64,000 nucleotides of DNA from Mycolicibacterium litorale (GCA_002007745.1 CP019882.1:4712001-4776000); one strand, 5' to 3'. Shown: positions 29,255-37,624, counted from the stretch's first letter. Numbers and translations are program-made. The notes: generated by a model not told the origin, from the letters alone.

Positions 29255-29271
29255 ATGCAAGGGGGTGCCTC

Positions 29272-30372
29272 ATGACGTCGGCAATTCGTGGCCAAGACCA
29301 CTTCCGGCTCGGTTTGCTGTTTGCCATCGGATCCGCGTTCACCTTCGGCATGTCGGGCCCCTTCGCCAAATCGCTGATGGCGGCCGGCTGGTCGCCGACC
29401 GCGGCGGTGACCGCCCGACTTGCCGGCGGTGCGCTGGTCATGGCGGTATTCGCCACGGTGGTCAAGCCCGGCTGGTTCCGTGAGGCCCGCGCCCACGCGC
29501 GAACCGTCGTGGCCTACGGCCTCATCCCGATCGCAGGCGCTCAACTCTGCTATTACAACGCCGTGTCGCATCTGTCAGTCGGCGTCGCCCTGCTGCTGGA
29601 GTACACCGCGCCCATTCTGGTCGTCGGCTGGATCTGGGGCACCACCCGCCAGCGCCCCCGCACCATGACCTTGGCCGGAGTGGGGCTGGCCGTCGCCGGC
29701 ATCATGCTGGTGCTCAACGTGTTCACCGGGGCTGCCGGGCCGGCGGCATCGGGCGGCGGAGCTGCACATATCAACGCCGTCGGGATCGCCTGGGGTCTGG
29801 CGGCGGCCATTTGCGCGGCCTGCTACTTCATGATGTCCGACGAGGTGACCGCCGACGGCAGCGGCCTCAGTTCGATCACGCTGGCCGCCGGCGGCCTGGT
29901 CGTCGGCGCGATCGCCGTGGCCCTGCTGGGCCTGACCGGGCTGATGCCGCTGACCTTCACCGCCAACGACGCCGTCGTCGCCGGACTGACCGTGCCGTGG
30001 TGGGTTCCGGTGATCATGCTGGCCGTGGTCGCCACCGCGGTCGCCTACACCCTCGGTATCAGCGGGGTGGCCCGACTGCGGCCGAGCTTCGCGTCGCTGG
30101 TCGGCCTGGGCGAGGTGTTGTTCGCGGTGCTCTCGGCATGGGTTCTGCTCGGCGAGGCCGTCACCGTCACGCAGGCCGTCGGCGGGCTGGTCGTTCTGGG
30201 TGGATTGGCGCTGGCCCGCCTCGGTGACCGCAGCGCCGAGGTCACCGCGGCGACCTGGCCGGACGCCGGACCCATGGAGGAGGCAACCCCGGGCGGGAGC
30301 GCAGCGACCCGGGACATCAACCCGGCGGGCAGGAGCGCAGCGACCCGGGATATCAACCCCGCGCCGCTGTAG
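29272..30372 (+). CDS. DMT-superfamily EamA-type transporter
   Basis: 366 residues with ten hydrophobic helices in two EamA repeats, starting LGLLFAIGSAFTFGMSGPFA. The first repeat ends at LAVAGIMLVLNVF and the second runs from VGIAWGLAAAICAACYFM to AVGGLVVLGGLALARL. Family knowledge: exporters of amino acids, metabolites or drugs; the substrate cannot be inferred. A GGGGG-containing ribosome site precedes ATG 29272. The C-terminal cytoplasmic tail carries two copies of a 12-residue unit (SAATRDINPA core) encoded by a 28-base direct DNA repeat. This tail is not a usual part of the family. Confidence 0.9.
   Translation: MTSAIRGQDHFRLGLLFAIGSAFTFGMSGPFAKSLMAAGWSPTAAVTARLAGGALVMAVFATVVKPGWFREARAHARTVVAYGLIPIAGAQLCYYNAVSHLSVGVALLLEYTAPILVVGWIWGTTRQRPRTMTLAGVGLAVAGIMLVLNVFTGAAGPAASGGGAAHINAVGIAWGLAAAICAACYFMMSDEVTADGSGLSSITLAAGGLVVGAIAVALLGLTGLMPLTFTANDAVVAGLTVPWWVPVIMLAVVATAVAYTLGISGVARLRPSFASLVGLGEVLFAVLSAWVLLGEAVTVTQAVGGLVVLGGLALARLGDRSAEVTAATWPDAGPMEEATPGGSAATRDINPAGRSAATRDINPAPL
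30296..30359 (+). repeat. Two-copy 28-base direct repeat in the EamA 3' end
   Basis: Units at 30296-30323 and 30332-30359 start GGAGCGCAGCGACCCGGGA and differ at one base (C/T). The period is 36 bases, so the reading frame is kept and a 12-residue peptide unit is duplicated just before the stop codon. Confidence 0.9.
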
Positions 30373-30437
30373 GCGGCTGGAGCCACGCCGAGCAAACGTC
30401 GGGAATGAAATTCCCGCCTGGTCGGTAACATACAGAT

Positions 30438-31097
30438 GTGCTAACTACCGGAGTGCTCCAGCGGCCGCTGCGCGCCGTGGCGGCCGCCGCCCTCGTCGGC
30501 GCAACCGCCCTCGTCAGCCCGGCTGTGCTGCCCACCGCCGACGCTGCGGTCTGCAAGGACGTACAGGTGGTGTTCGCCCGTGGAACGGACGAACCGCCGG
30601 GCGTCGGCCGAGTCGGACAGGCGTTCGTCGACTCGTTGCGCGGCAGGATCGGCAACCGCTCGATGGGGGTGTACGCGGTCAACTACCCGGCCAGTTATGA
30701 CTTCCTGGCCGCCGCCGACGGGGCGAACGACGCCAGTGCGTTCATCCAGGACGTGGTGAACACCTGCCCGAACACCCGCCTGGTCCTGGGCGGCTACTCC
30801 CAGGGTGCGGCGATCATCGACATCATCACCTCGGTGCCGTTCCCGGCCGTCGGGTTCAACAACCCGCTGCCGCCGAATGTGCCCGATCACGTCGCCGCGC
30901 TCGCCGTGTTCGGCAACCCGACCGCCAAAGTCGGGCTGCCGCTGACGTCGAGCCCGGTCTACGGCGGCAAGGCCATCGATCTCTGCAACGACGGCGACCC
31001 GGTCTGCTCGGGCGGCGACAGCGTGCCGGCACACCGGAGCTACGGCCCGGATGGCACCGCCAGCCAAGCCGCCGCATTCGTCGCCGGCCTGCTGTGA
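30438..31097 (+). CDS. Cutinase family serine esterase 1
   Basis: 219 residues with a signal peptide (PLRAVAAAALVGATALVSPA, then ADAAVC). It is a secreted alpha/beta hydrolase. The nucleophile Ser is in LGGYSQGAAI, Asp in DLCNDGDPVC and His in VPAHRSY, and four Cys can form the two conserved disulfides. GTG 30438 is the start of the frame; an overlapping ATG at 30436 is out of frame. Family knowledge: mycobacterial cutinase-like proteins hydrolyse lipid esters at the cell envelope or outside it. The position between ESX-4 and truA corresponds to cut3/cut4 (Rv3451/Rv3452). It is first of four tandem copies. Confidence 0.92.
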   Translation: MLTTGVLQRPLRAVAAAALVGATALVSPAVLPTADAAVCKDVQVVFARGTDEPPGVGRVGQAFVDSLRGRIGNRSMGVYAVNYPASYDFLAAADGANDASAFIQDVVNTCPNTRLVLGGYSQGAAIIDIITSVPFPAVGFNNPLPPNVPDHVAALAVFGNPTAKVGLPLTSSPVYGGKAIDLCNDGDPVCSGGDSVPAHRSYGPDGTASQAAAFVAGLL

Positions 31098-31131
31098 CGA
31101 TGACTTCGGGTTTGGGCCGTCCGCCCGCAAT

Positions 31132-31165
31132 GTGTGACCATGAGCCCAGTGTGACCATGAGCCCA
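31132..31165. repeat. Perfect 17-base tandem repeat before the second cutinase
   Basis: GTGTGACCATGAGCCCA occurs twice without a gap (31132-31148, 31149-31165) in the 97-base space between the first two cutinase genes, 29 bases before the next ATG. It may be an operator or a slipped duplication. Confidence 0.85.
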
Positions 31166-31194
31166 CTGCTCGCGATCGAAGGGGTTTTCTCCGC

Positions 31195-31875
31195 ATGGCC
31201 AGGCGTTCTGTGACCTCAGCCCGCACATTCGGTGCCGCCGCGGCGACCGCCGCCGCCGCCGTCGCGCTGGCCATCCCGGCCGGGCCGGTGTGGACCGCCG
31301 CGGCCGACCCCTGCCCCGACGTCGACGTGGTCTTCGCGCGAGGCACCAGTGAGCCTCCGGGCATCGGCCGGGTCGGCCAAGCCCTGACCGACACCCTGCA
31401 ATCCCAGCTGGGTGGACGCACCGTCAGCGCCTACGGCGTCAACTACCCCGCCACCTACGACTTCCTGACCGCCGCCGATGGTGCCACCGACGCGACCAAC
31501 CACATCCTGGCCACGGCGGCCGCATGCCCCACGACCCGCTTCGTCCTCGGTGGCTACTCGCAGGGCGCTGCGGTGGTCGACATGCTGGTGGGCATCCCCC
31601 CGCTGGGCAACAGGGTCGGCGAGATCGGCTCGGCGCCACCGCTGCCCTCGTCAGTCGCCGGGAAGGTGGCCGGGATCGCCGCATTCGGCAACCCGTCCGC
31701 GAAGTTCGGCATCCCGGTGTCGGCGGCGGGTGCGCCCTACGCGGGCAAGGGCATCGACCTGTGCAACGACGGCGATCCGATCTGCTCCCGGGGCCGGAAC
31801 CCCTTCGCCCACACCGATTACGAGACCACCGACATGCCGGCGCAGGCCGCCGGTTTCATCGCCGGCCTACTGTAG
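31195..31875 (+). CDS. Cutinase family serine esterase 2
   Basis: 226 residues from ATG 31195. The signal peptide (TFGAAAATAAAAVALAIPAG) ends near AAADPC. Triad: Ser in LGGYSQGAAV, Asp in DLCNDGDPIC, His in NPFAHTDY. It is close to copy 1 in the active-site region and in the length of the C-terminal part, so the two form one sub-group. It is probably secreted, with lipid-ester or polyester hydrolase activity. The gap upstream contains a 17-base tandem repeat. Confidence 0.92.
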   Translation: MARRSVTSARTFGAAAATAAAAVALAIPAGPVWTAAADPCPDVDVVFARGTSEPPGIGRVGQALTDTLQSQLGGRTVSAYGVNYPATYDFLTAADGATDATNHILATAAACPTTRFVLGGYSQGAAVVDMLVGIPPLGNRVGEIGSAPPLPSSVAGKVAGIAAFGNPSAKFGIPVSAAGAPYAGKGIDLCNDGDPICSRGRNPFAHTDYETTDMPAQAAGFIAGLL

Positions 31876-31921
31876 CCCCGCTACCTTATTTGCTGGTAGC
31901 ACCCCTCACGGCTCGTCTACG

Positions 31922-32578
31922 ATGGCTGCCATGCGCAGGAACGCGGTGCTGAGCGGGGCGGCAGCGGTCATGTCGGTTGCCGCATCAATGTTGCCCACCG
32001 CGGTGGCGACTGCTGCGGACTGCCCCGACGCCGAGGTGATTTTCGCCCGTGGCCGCGAGGAACCGCCCGGCATCGGTCGCATCGGCGATGCGTTCGTCGG
32101 TGCACTGCGGGCTGATACACCCAAGAGCGTGGGCGTGTATGCGGTTAACTACATCGCGGACTGGGACATCGTCCCCGGCGCCAACGACATGAGCCGGCAC
32201 ATCCAGTACATGGCGGCGAACTGCCCCAACACCCGGCTGGTGCCGGGTGGCTACTCGCTGGGCGCCGCGGTGGTCGACGTCGTTCTGGGTGCGACCAAGT
32301 CGCAGTTCGGGTTCACCAACCCGCTGCCGGCCGGCATGGACAGCCACATCGCGGCTGTGGTGTTGTTCGGTAACGGCACCCGCAGCATCTTCGGTCCGGT
32401 GTCGGTCAGCCCGGTATACGGCGCAAGAACGCTCGACCAGTGCACCCCGGACGACCCGATCTGCAACGGTATCGATCCCAACACCCTCGTCGGCAACTGG
32501 TCGTCACATCTACAGGACGCCTATATCGATTCGGGCCTGGTCGATCAGGCCGCCCAATTCACCGCAGACCGGCTCTGA
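31922..32578 (+). CDS. Cutinase family serine esterase 3
   Basis: 218 residues from ATG 31922; ATG 31931 (MRRNAVLSG) is an alternative start with a more typical signal peptide. The frame is open far upstream, but only as a shadow of copy 2. Triad: Ser in PGGYSLGAAVV, Asp in CTPDDPICNG, His in NWSSHLQDAY. The elbow reads G-Y-S-L-G rather than G-Y-S-Q-G, and the region around His differs from copies 1 and 2. It groups with copy 4. Confidence 0.9.
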   Translation: MAAMRRNAVLSGAAAVMSVAASMLPTAVATAADCPDAEVIFARGREEPPGIGRIGDAFVGALRADTPKSVGVYAVNYIADWDIVPGANDMSRHIQYMAANCPNTRLVPGGYSLGAAVVDVVLGATKSQFGFTNPLPAGMDSHIAAVVLFGNGTRSIFGPVSVSPVYGARTLDQCTPDDPICNGIDPNTLVGNWSSHLQDAYIDSGLVDQAAQFTADRL

Positions 32579-32581
32579 TCG

Positions 32582-33256
32582 ATGCTCGCCCGACGTCTGA
32601 GCAGTGCGGTCGCGACGGTCGTGGCGGCGGCCGCGACGGTGGTCGCTCCCGCTGCACTGCCCGAGGTGATCGCGCCGCCGGCAGCCGGCGCAGCATCGTG
32701 CCCCGACGTCGAGGTCATCTTCGCCCGCGGCCGCCTGGAGTCCCCGGGCACCGGGGTGATCGGCCGAGATTTCGTCGCCGCACTGCGGTCGCGGGTGCAC
32801 CAGAACATCGGTGTCTACGCGGTGAACTACCCCGCTGACAACCAGGTCGACGTCGGCGCCAATGACATCAGCCGGCGCATCCAGTACAACATGGACAACT
32901 GCCCCGGCACCCGCCTGGTTCTCGGTGGTTACTCCCTGGGTGCGGCGGCGACCGACATGGTGTTGGCGGTGCCGATACCGATCCTCGGCTTCAAGACCAC
33001 CCTGCCCGCCGGCGCCGACAGCCACATCGCCGCGGTCGCGTTGTTCGGCAACGGCACTCAGTGGCTGGGCCCGATCTCGAACTTCAATCCCGCATTCGCC
33101 GACCGGACCATCGAGCTGTGCCACGGAGCGGATCCGATCTGCAATCCGGCAGATCCGGATACGTGGGAGGCGAACTGGCCTGATCACCTGGCCGCCGCCT
33201 ATCAGAAGGCCGGGATGATCGACCAGGCCGCCGATTTCGTCGCGAGCAAGCTCTAG
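32582..33256 (+). CDS. Cutinase family serine esterase 4
   Basis: 224 residues from ATG 32582, three bases after the stop of copy 3, so co-translation is likely. The signal peptide is rich in Ala/Val (SSAVATVVAAAATVVAPAAL). Triad: Ser in LGGYSLGAAATD, Asp in CHGADPICNP, His in NWPDHLAAAY. Copies 3 and 4 share the G-Y-S-L-G elbow and the NDISRRIQYNMDNC-type helix, pointing to a duplication separate from copies 1 and 2. The stop overlaps the truA stop (convergent). Confidence 0.92.
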   Translation: MLARRLSSAVATVVAAAATVVAPAALPEVIAPPAAGAASCPDVEVIFARGRLESPGTGVIGRDFVAALRSRVHQNIGVYAVNYPADNQVDVGANDISRRIQYNMDNCPGTRLVLGGYSLGAAATDMVLAVPIPILGFKTTLPAGADSHIAAVALFGNGTQWLGPISNFNPAFADRTIELCHGADPICNPADPDTWEANWPDHLAAAYQKAGMIDQAADFVASKL

Positions 33257-34143
33257 GTGTTCGGGGTCTTCGGCAGTGTCCGCAGATCCCTGGTGATGGC
33301 GATGCGTGCGGCCAGCTCGTCGTCGGGCGGATAGTCCACCCCGGTCAGGGTCAGTCCACGCGCCGGTGCGGCGGCGAAATCGCTGGAGCGGTGCGTGGCG
33401 GTCAACAGCGTTGCGCACCAAGCTGGTTCGCGGCGGCCCTCCCCCACGGCCAGCAGCGCGCCGACCAGCGAGCGCACCATCGACCAGCAGAACGCATCGG
33501 CGGTGACGTAGGCGATGACCAGGTCGCCGTCGCGGTGCCAATCCAGGCGCTGCAGGTCCCGGATCGTGGTGGCGCCGGGGCGGTGCCGGCAGAATGCGGC
33601 GAAGTCGTTGAGCCCCACCAGATGCCGGGCAGCCGCCGCCATCGCATCGACATCGAGCTGTTTGGTCCAGGGCGTCACATAGCGCGCCTGTTGCGGCTCC
33701 ACACCGTATGGCGCCACCGACAGTCGATAGACGTAGTGGCGGCGCAGCGCCGAAAAGCGGGCATCGAAGCCCGGTGCGGCGCGTTCGATATGACGCACCC
33801 GCACATCCTCGGGCAGGAAGCGGGCCAACCGGCGCACCAGTGGCAGGAATTCGGCGTCGCCGGCCCGGGCGTGGCGCGGGTACCCGTGAGCCAACGCATC
33901 GACGGGCACATCGAGGTGGGCGACCTGGCCGGTGGCGTGCACTCCGGTGTCGGTGCGCCCGGCGCCGAAGAGCCGCACCGGGGTGCGGAACACCGTCGAG
34001 AAGGCTTCCTCGAGAACACCCGCGACGGTGCGGAACCCGTCCTGCGCCGCCCAGCCGGTGAACTCGGTTCCGTCGTAGGCGATGTCGAGCCGAAGACGAA
34101 CAAACCCGCCACCGTTGCCGGTGGCGGGTTCATTCGTGCTCAC
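33253..34143 (-). CDS. truA: tRNA pseudouridine(38-40) synthase TruA
   Basis: 296 residues from GTG 34143, four bases after the rplQ stop. The core starts VRLRLDIAYDGTEFTGWAAQ. The catalytic Asp is in LFGAGRTDTGVHA, and FSALRRHYVYRL and FCWSMVRSLVGALL are conserved. It isomerises uridines in the tRNA anticodon stem. It is last gene of the infA-rplQ ribosomal protein operon, the same place as in M. tuberculosis. No start codon exists in frame between 34143 and the conserved core, so the hairpin at 34103-34130 falls inside the first codons. Confidence 0.92.
   Translation of the reverse strand: MSTNEPATGNGGGFVRLRLDIAYDGTEFTGWAAQDGFRTVAGVLEEAFSTVFRTPVRLFGAGRTDTGVHATGQVAHLDVPVDALAHGYPRHARAGDAEFLPLVRRLARFLPEDVRVRHIERAAPGFDARFSALRRHYVYRLSVAPYGVEPQQARYVTPWTKQLDVDAMAAAARHLVGLNDFAAFCRHRPGATTIRDLQRLDWHRDGDLVIAYVTADAFCWSMVRSLVGALLAVGEGRREPAWCATLLTATHRSSDFAAAPARGLTLTGVDYPPDDELAARIAITRDLRTLPKTPNT
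34103..34130 (-). terminator. Perfect 12-bp hairpin between rplQ and the truA core
   Basis: AACCCGCCACCG pairs perfectly with CGGTGGCGGGTT around a 4-base loop. On the minus strand it is followed by TTTGTTCGT, giving a weak intrinsic-terminator or attenuator shape. It lies inside the first codons of truA, encoding a Gly-rich segment, and could reduce read-through from the ribosomal operon into truA. Confidence 0.55.
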
Positions 34144-34147
34144 TGCG

Positions 34148-34741
34148 TCAGGACTTGTCAGCGTCCGAACCCTCGGCGGATTCCTCGGCCTGCTCCTCGG
34201 CGGCCTCGGCGGTCTGCGCGTCGGCGATGCCGGCATCTTGCGCCTCGACGGCTTCGATCGGCTCGTCAGCCTCCGGACCGACCGCCTCATCCGGCTCGAC
34301 CGCAGCCTGCGGGGCCGCGGCGGCAGCCACCGGAGCCTGCTTGGCCGCGCTCTTGCGCGCCCGGTTGGCCTCCGAGGTGACCGTCTTCTCCCGCACCAGC
34401 TCGATGACCGCCATCGGGGCGTTGTCGCCCTTACGCGGCTCGACCTTGATGATGCGGGTGTAGCCGCCCTCACGGTCGGCGAAGAACGGCGCGATCTCGG
34501 CGAAGAGCGCGTGCACCACGTCCTTGTCGCGGATCTTCTTCATCACCTCGCGCCGGTTGTGCAGCGCACCCTTCTTGGCGTGGGTGATGAGCTTCTCCGC
34601 GTACGGCCGCAGCGCCCGAGCCTTGGGCTCGGTCGTCTTGATCCGGCCGTGCTCGAACAGCGAGGTAGCCAGGTTGGCCAGAATCGCCTTCTGGTGCGAG
34701 GACGACCCGCCGAGGCGAGGGCCCTTGGTGGGCTTGGGCAT
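34148..34741 (-). CDS. rplQ: 50S ribosomal protein L17
   Basis: 197 residues. The conserved L17 core is residues 1-120 (MPKPTKGPRLGGSSSHQKA, FEHGRIKTTEPKARALRPYA, GYTRIIKVEPRKGDNAP). An Ala/Glu-rich acidic tail of about 75 residues is characteristic of actinobacterial L17. It is 51 bases downstream of rpoA in the same operon. L17 sits near the exit tunnel of the 50S subunit. Confidence 0.97.
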   Translation of the reverse strand: MPKPTKGPRLGGSSSHQKAILANLATSLFEHGRIKTTEPKARALRPYAEKLITHAKKGALHNRREVMKKIRDKDVVHALFAEIAPFFADREGGYTRIIKVEPRKGDNAPMAVIELVREKTVTSEANRARKSAAKQAPVAAAAAPQAAVEPDEAVGPEADEPIEAVEAQDAGIADAQTAEAAEEQAEESAEGSDADKS

Positions 34742-34792
34742 TGCGATCTCCTAGTTACGCCGACCCCCGTATCAGGTAGGGCCGGGAAGGGG

Positions 34793-35845
34793 TTAGAGCT
34801 GTTCGGTTTCTGCGTAGTCCTGGGTGTCGTCCAGGTCGTAGCCGGCGTCGCTGTTCCAGGTGCCGGTAGCGACGTCGTAACCGGCGACCTCGGACGGATC
34901 GAAGCTGGCCGGGCTGTCCTTGAGCGACAGGCCCAGCTGGTGCAGCTTGATCTTGACCTCGTCGATCGACTTCTGGCCGAAGTTACGGATGTCCAGCAGA
35001 TCGGACTCCGTGCGGGCGACCAGTTCGCCGACGGTGTGCACACCCTCGCGCTTGAGGCAGTTGTACGAGCGGACCGTCAGGTCCAGGTCGTCGATCGGCA
35101 GCGCGAACGCCGCGATGTGATCGGCCTCGGCCGGCGACGGGCCGATCTCGATGCCCTCGGCCTCGACGTTGAGTTCCCGTGCCAGACCGAACAATTCGAC
35201 CAGGGTCTTGCCGGCGGACGCCAGGGCGTCGCGCGGGCTGATCGAGTTCTTGGTCTCGACGTCGAGAATCAGCTTGTCGAAGTCGGTGCGCTGCTCGACA
35301 CGGGTGGCCTCCACCTTGTAGGTGACCTTCAGCACCGGCGAGTAGATGGAATCGACCGGGATGCGGCCGATCTCGGCACCGGAGGCCTTGTTCTGCACGG
35401 CCGGCACGTAACCGCGGCCACGCTCGACGACCAGCTCGACCTCGAGCTTGCCCTTGTCGTTCAGGGTCGCGATGTGCATGTCCGGGTTGTGCACGGTCAC
35501 ACCGGCCGGCGGCACGATGTCACCGGCGGTGACCTCACCCGGGCCCTGCTTGCGCAGGTACATAGTGACCGGCTCGTCCTCTTCGGACGACACGACCAGG
35601 CCCTTGAGGTTCAGGATGATGTCGGTGACGTCTTCCTTCACACCGGGCACGGTGGTGAACTCGTGCAGCACACCGTCGATGCGGATGCTCGTCACGGCCG
35701 CGCCGGGGATCGACGACAGCAGCGTACGCCGCAACGAATTGCCAAGGGTGTAACCGAATCCCGGCTCCAGCGGTTCGATGACGAACTGGGAGCGGTTCTC
35801 GGCGAGGACCTCTTCGCTCAGTGTGGGTCGCTGAGAAATCAGCAT
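34793..35845 (-). CDS. rpoA: RNA polymerase alpha subunit
   Basis: 350 residues. The N-terminal dimerisation domain (FGYTLGNSLRRTLLSSIPGA) assembles the polymerase. A linker joins it to the C-terminal domain (LTVRSYNCLKREGVHTVGEL, SIDEVKIKLHQLGLSLKD), which contacts UP elements and activators. Length and motifs are those of mycobacterial alpha. An acidic C-terminal tail ends DYAETEQL. It lies within the ribosomal operon between rpsD and rplQ, as usual. Confidence 0.98.
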   Translation of the reverse strand: MLISQRPTLSEEVLAENRSQFVIEPLEPGFGYTLGNSLRRTLLSSIPGAAVTSIRIDGVLHEFTTVPGVKEDVTDIILNLKGLVVSSEEDEPVTMYLRKQGPGEVTAGDIVPPAGVTVHNPDMHIATLNDKGKLEVELVVERGRGYVPAVQNKASGAEIGRIPVDSIYSPVLKVTYKVEATRVEQRTDFDKLILDVETKNSISPRDALASAGKTLVELFGLARELNVEAEGIEIGPSPAEADHIAAFALPIDDLDLTVRSYNCLKREGVHTVGELVARTESDLLDIRNFGQKSIDEVKIKLHQLGLSLKDSPASFDPSEVAGYDVATGTWNSDAGYDLDDTQDYAETEQL

Positions 35846-35934
35846 GGTGTTTCTATCTCCTTCTCGGCACCCGCTATTTGATGCCGGTAAGTGATCCGCA
35901 GGACCGGTCGGCCTGCAGAGGTCTGCGTCGTCTC

Positions 35935-36540
35935 TTACTTCGAGTAGAACTCGACGATGAGCTGCTCAGCCAGCGGAACCTGGATCTGGGCGCGCTCGGG
36001 CAGCTGGTGCACCAGGATTCGCTGACGCTCGCCCACGACCTGCAACCAGGACGGGATCGGGCGCTCGCCGGCGGTCTGCCGCGACAGCTCGAACGGGAAG
36101 GTGTTCAGCGACTTGTCCTTGATGTCGATGATGTCGTACTGCGACACCCGGTAGCTCGGGATGTTCACCTTGACACCGTTGACGGTGAAGTGGCCGTGGC
36201 TGACGAGCTGGCGAGCCATCCGGCGGGTACGCGCCAGGCCGGCGCGGTACACCACGTTGTCCAGCCGGGTCTCCAGGATCTGCAGCAGGTTCTCACCGGT
36301 CTTACCGGCGGACCGGTTGGCCTCTTCGTAGTACTTGCGGAACTGCTTCTCCATCACGCCGTAGGTGAAGCGAGCCTTCTGCTTCTCCTGCAGCTGCTGA
36401 CGGTATTCGCTCTCCTTGATCCGCGCGCGGCCGTGCTGGCCGGGCGGGTAGGGGCGCTTCTCGAACGACTGATCACCACCGACCAGGTCGACGCCCAGGC
36501 GGCGCGACTTGCGGGTGGCGGGTCCGGTATAACGAGCCAT
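35935..36540 (-). CDS. rpsD: 30S ribosomal protein S4
   Basis: 201 residues starting MARYTGPATRKSRRLGVDL. It contains the S4 RNA-binding domain (LDNVVYRAGLARTRRMARQL, GHFTVNGVKVNIPSY). It nucleates 30S assembly and is 14 bases downstream of rpsK. There is no zinc-binding Cys cluster, so this is the zinc-independent form. Confidence 0.98.
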   Translation of the reverse strand: MARYTGPATRKSRRLGVDLVGGDQSFEKRPYPPGQHGRARIKESEYRQQLQEKQKARFTYGVMEKQFRKYYEEANRSAGKTGENLLQILETRLDNVVYRAGLARTRRMARQLVSHGHFTVNGVKVNIPSYRVSQYDIIDIKDKSLNTFPFELSRQTAGERPIPSWLQVVGERQRILVHQLPERAQIQVPLAEQLIVEFYSK

Positions 36541-36554
36541 TTTCTAGATCCTCC

Positions 36555-36968
36555 CTAGACCCTGCGCCGCTTGGGCGGACGGCAGCCGTTGTGCGGCTGC
36601 GGAGTGACGTCGGAGATGGCGCCGACCTCGAGGCCGGCGGCCTGCAGCGAACGGATCGCGGTCTCGCGGCCCGAGCCCGGGCCCTTCACGAAGACATCGA
36701 CCTTCTTCACGCCGTGCTCCTGCGCCTTGCGGGCAGCGTTCTCGGCGGCGAGCTGCGCGGCGAACGGGGTCGACTTGCGCGAACCCTTGAAACCGACGTG
36801 GCCCGAGGACGCCCAGGCGATGACGTTGCCCTGGGGATCGGTGATCGAGACGATGGTGTTGTTGAACGTGCTCTTGATGTGAGCCGCACCGTGCGGAATG
36901 TTCTTCTTTTCCCGCCGGCGGGTCTTGGCGGCACCCTTCTTGGGAGCGCCCTTCTTGGCTTGTGCCAT
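36555..36968 (-). CDS. rpsK: 30S ribosomal protein S11
   Basis: 137 residues. It has a basic N-terminus (KKGAAKTRRREKKNI) and core motifs AHIKSTFNNTIVSITDPQGN and GPGSGRETAIRSLQAAGLEV. It ends DVTPQPHNGCRPPKRRRV, the canonical S11 C-terminus, which forms part of the 30S platform. It follows rpsM by six bases. Confidence 0.98.
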   Translation of the reverse strand: MAQAKKGAPKKGAAKTRRREKKNIPHGAAHIKSTFNNTIVSITDPQGNVIAWASSGHVGFKGSRKSTPFAAQLAAENAARKAQEHGVKKVDVFVKGPGSGRETAIRSLQAAGLEVGAISDVTPQPHNGCRPPKRRRV

Positions 36969-36974
36969 CTGGGG

Positions 36975-37352
36975 TTACCTGGCCTTCTTCTTGCCGGCGA
37001 TGGTGCGCTTGGGGCCCTTGCGGGTACGCGCATTGGTCTTGGTCCGCTGGCCGCGCACCGGCAGACCGCGGCGGTGCCGCAGCCCTTGGTAGCAGCCGAT
37101 TTCGATCTTGCGGCGGATGTCGGCCTGCACCTCACGGCGAAGGTCACCCTCCACCTTGAGATCGTTGCCTTCGATGTAGTCGCGCAGTTGGGTCACCTGA
37201 TCGTCGGTGAGGTCCTTGCTGCGCAGATCCCGATCGATGCCGGTCGCGGCAAGAATTTCCTGCGAGCGGGTACGGCCGATGCCGTAGATATAGGTCAGGG
37301 CGATCTCCATGCGCTTGTCGCGCGGGAGATCAACGCCCATGAGACGTGCCAT
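36975..37352 (-). CDS. rpsM: 30S ribosomal protein S13
   Basis: 125 residues from ATG 37352 (MARLMGVDLPRDKRMEIAL). The frame is open 33 codons further upstream without homology, so it is excluded. Signature YIYGIGRTRSQEIL and the basic tail GQRTKTNARTRKGPKRT are present. S13 sits in the 30S head and contacts the P-site tRNA. A 158-base gap separates it from rpmJ; I see no gene in that gap. Confidence 0.98.
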   Translation of the reverse strand: MARLMGVDLPRDKRMEIALTYIYGIGRTRSQEILAATGIDRDLRSKDLTDDQVTQLRDYIEGNDLKVEGDLRREVQADIRRKIEIGCYQGLRHRRGLPVRGQRTKTNARTRKGPKRTIAGKKKAR

Positions 37353-37510
37353 CAGGCAGTGATTCCTTCTTTTAATGCGGAGGTCTGTTCCCAGTCCGTT
37401 CCCAACTGCGTCGGGGCCCGGCCTCCGATCCGGGCGTGGCTGAACAGCCAATCTGTTCAGTGGTACTGGGAGGTCTGCATTCAGTTGTGTTGGTCGCCGA
37501 TGGCGGGAGG

Positions 37511-37624
37511 TCAGCCCTGCCGCTGCTTGTGGCGCGGATCAGAGCAGATCACCATGACCCGCCCATGCCGGCGGATCACCCTGCACTTGTCGCAGATCGG
37601 CTTGACGCTCGGGTTCACCTTCAC
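37511..37624 (-). CDS. rpmJ: 50S ribosomal protein L36
   Basis: 37 residues from GTG 37624, a small gene read directly from the sequence. It starts [17 protein letters not shown] and ends [10 protein letters not shown]. The zinc ligands are Cys-X2-Cys near residue 11, then Cys and His (VICSDPRH), so this is the zinc-binding form. It lies between infA and rpsM, the usual order. Confidence 0.96.

Noticed and set aside
34082..35881. 599-codon open frame opposite rpoA and rplQ
   Set aside because: It is antisense to two essential conserved genes and rich in Leu/Val/Asp repeats typical of shadows.
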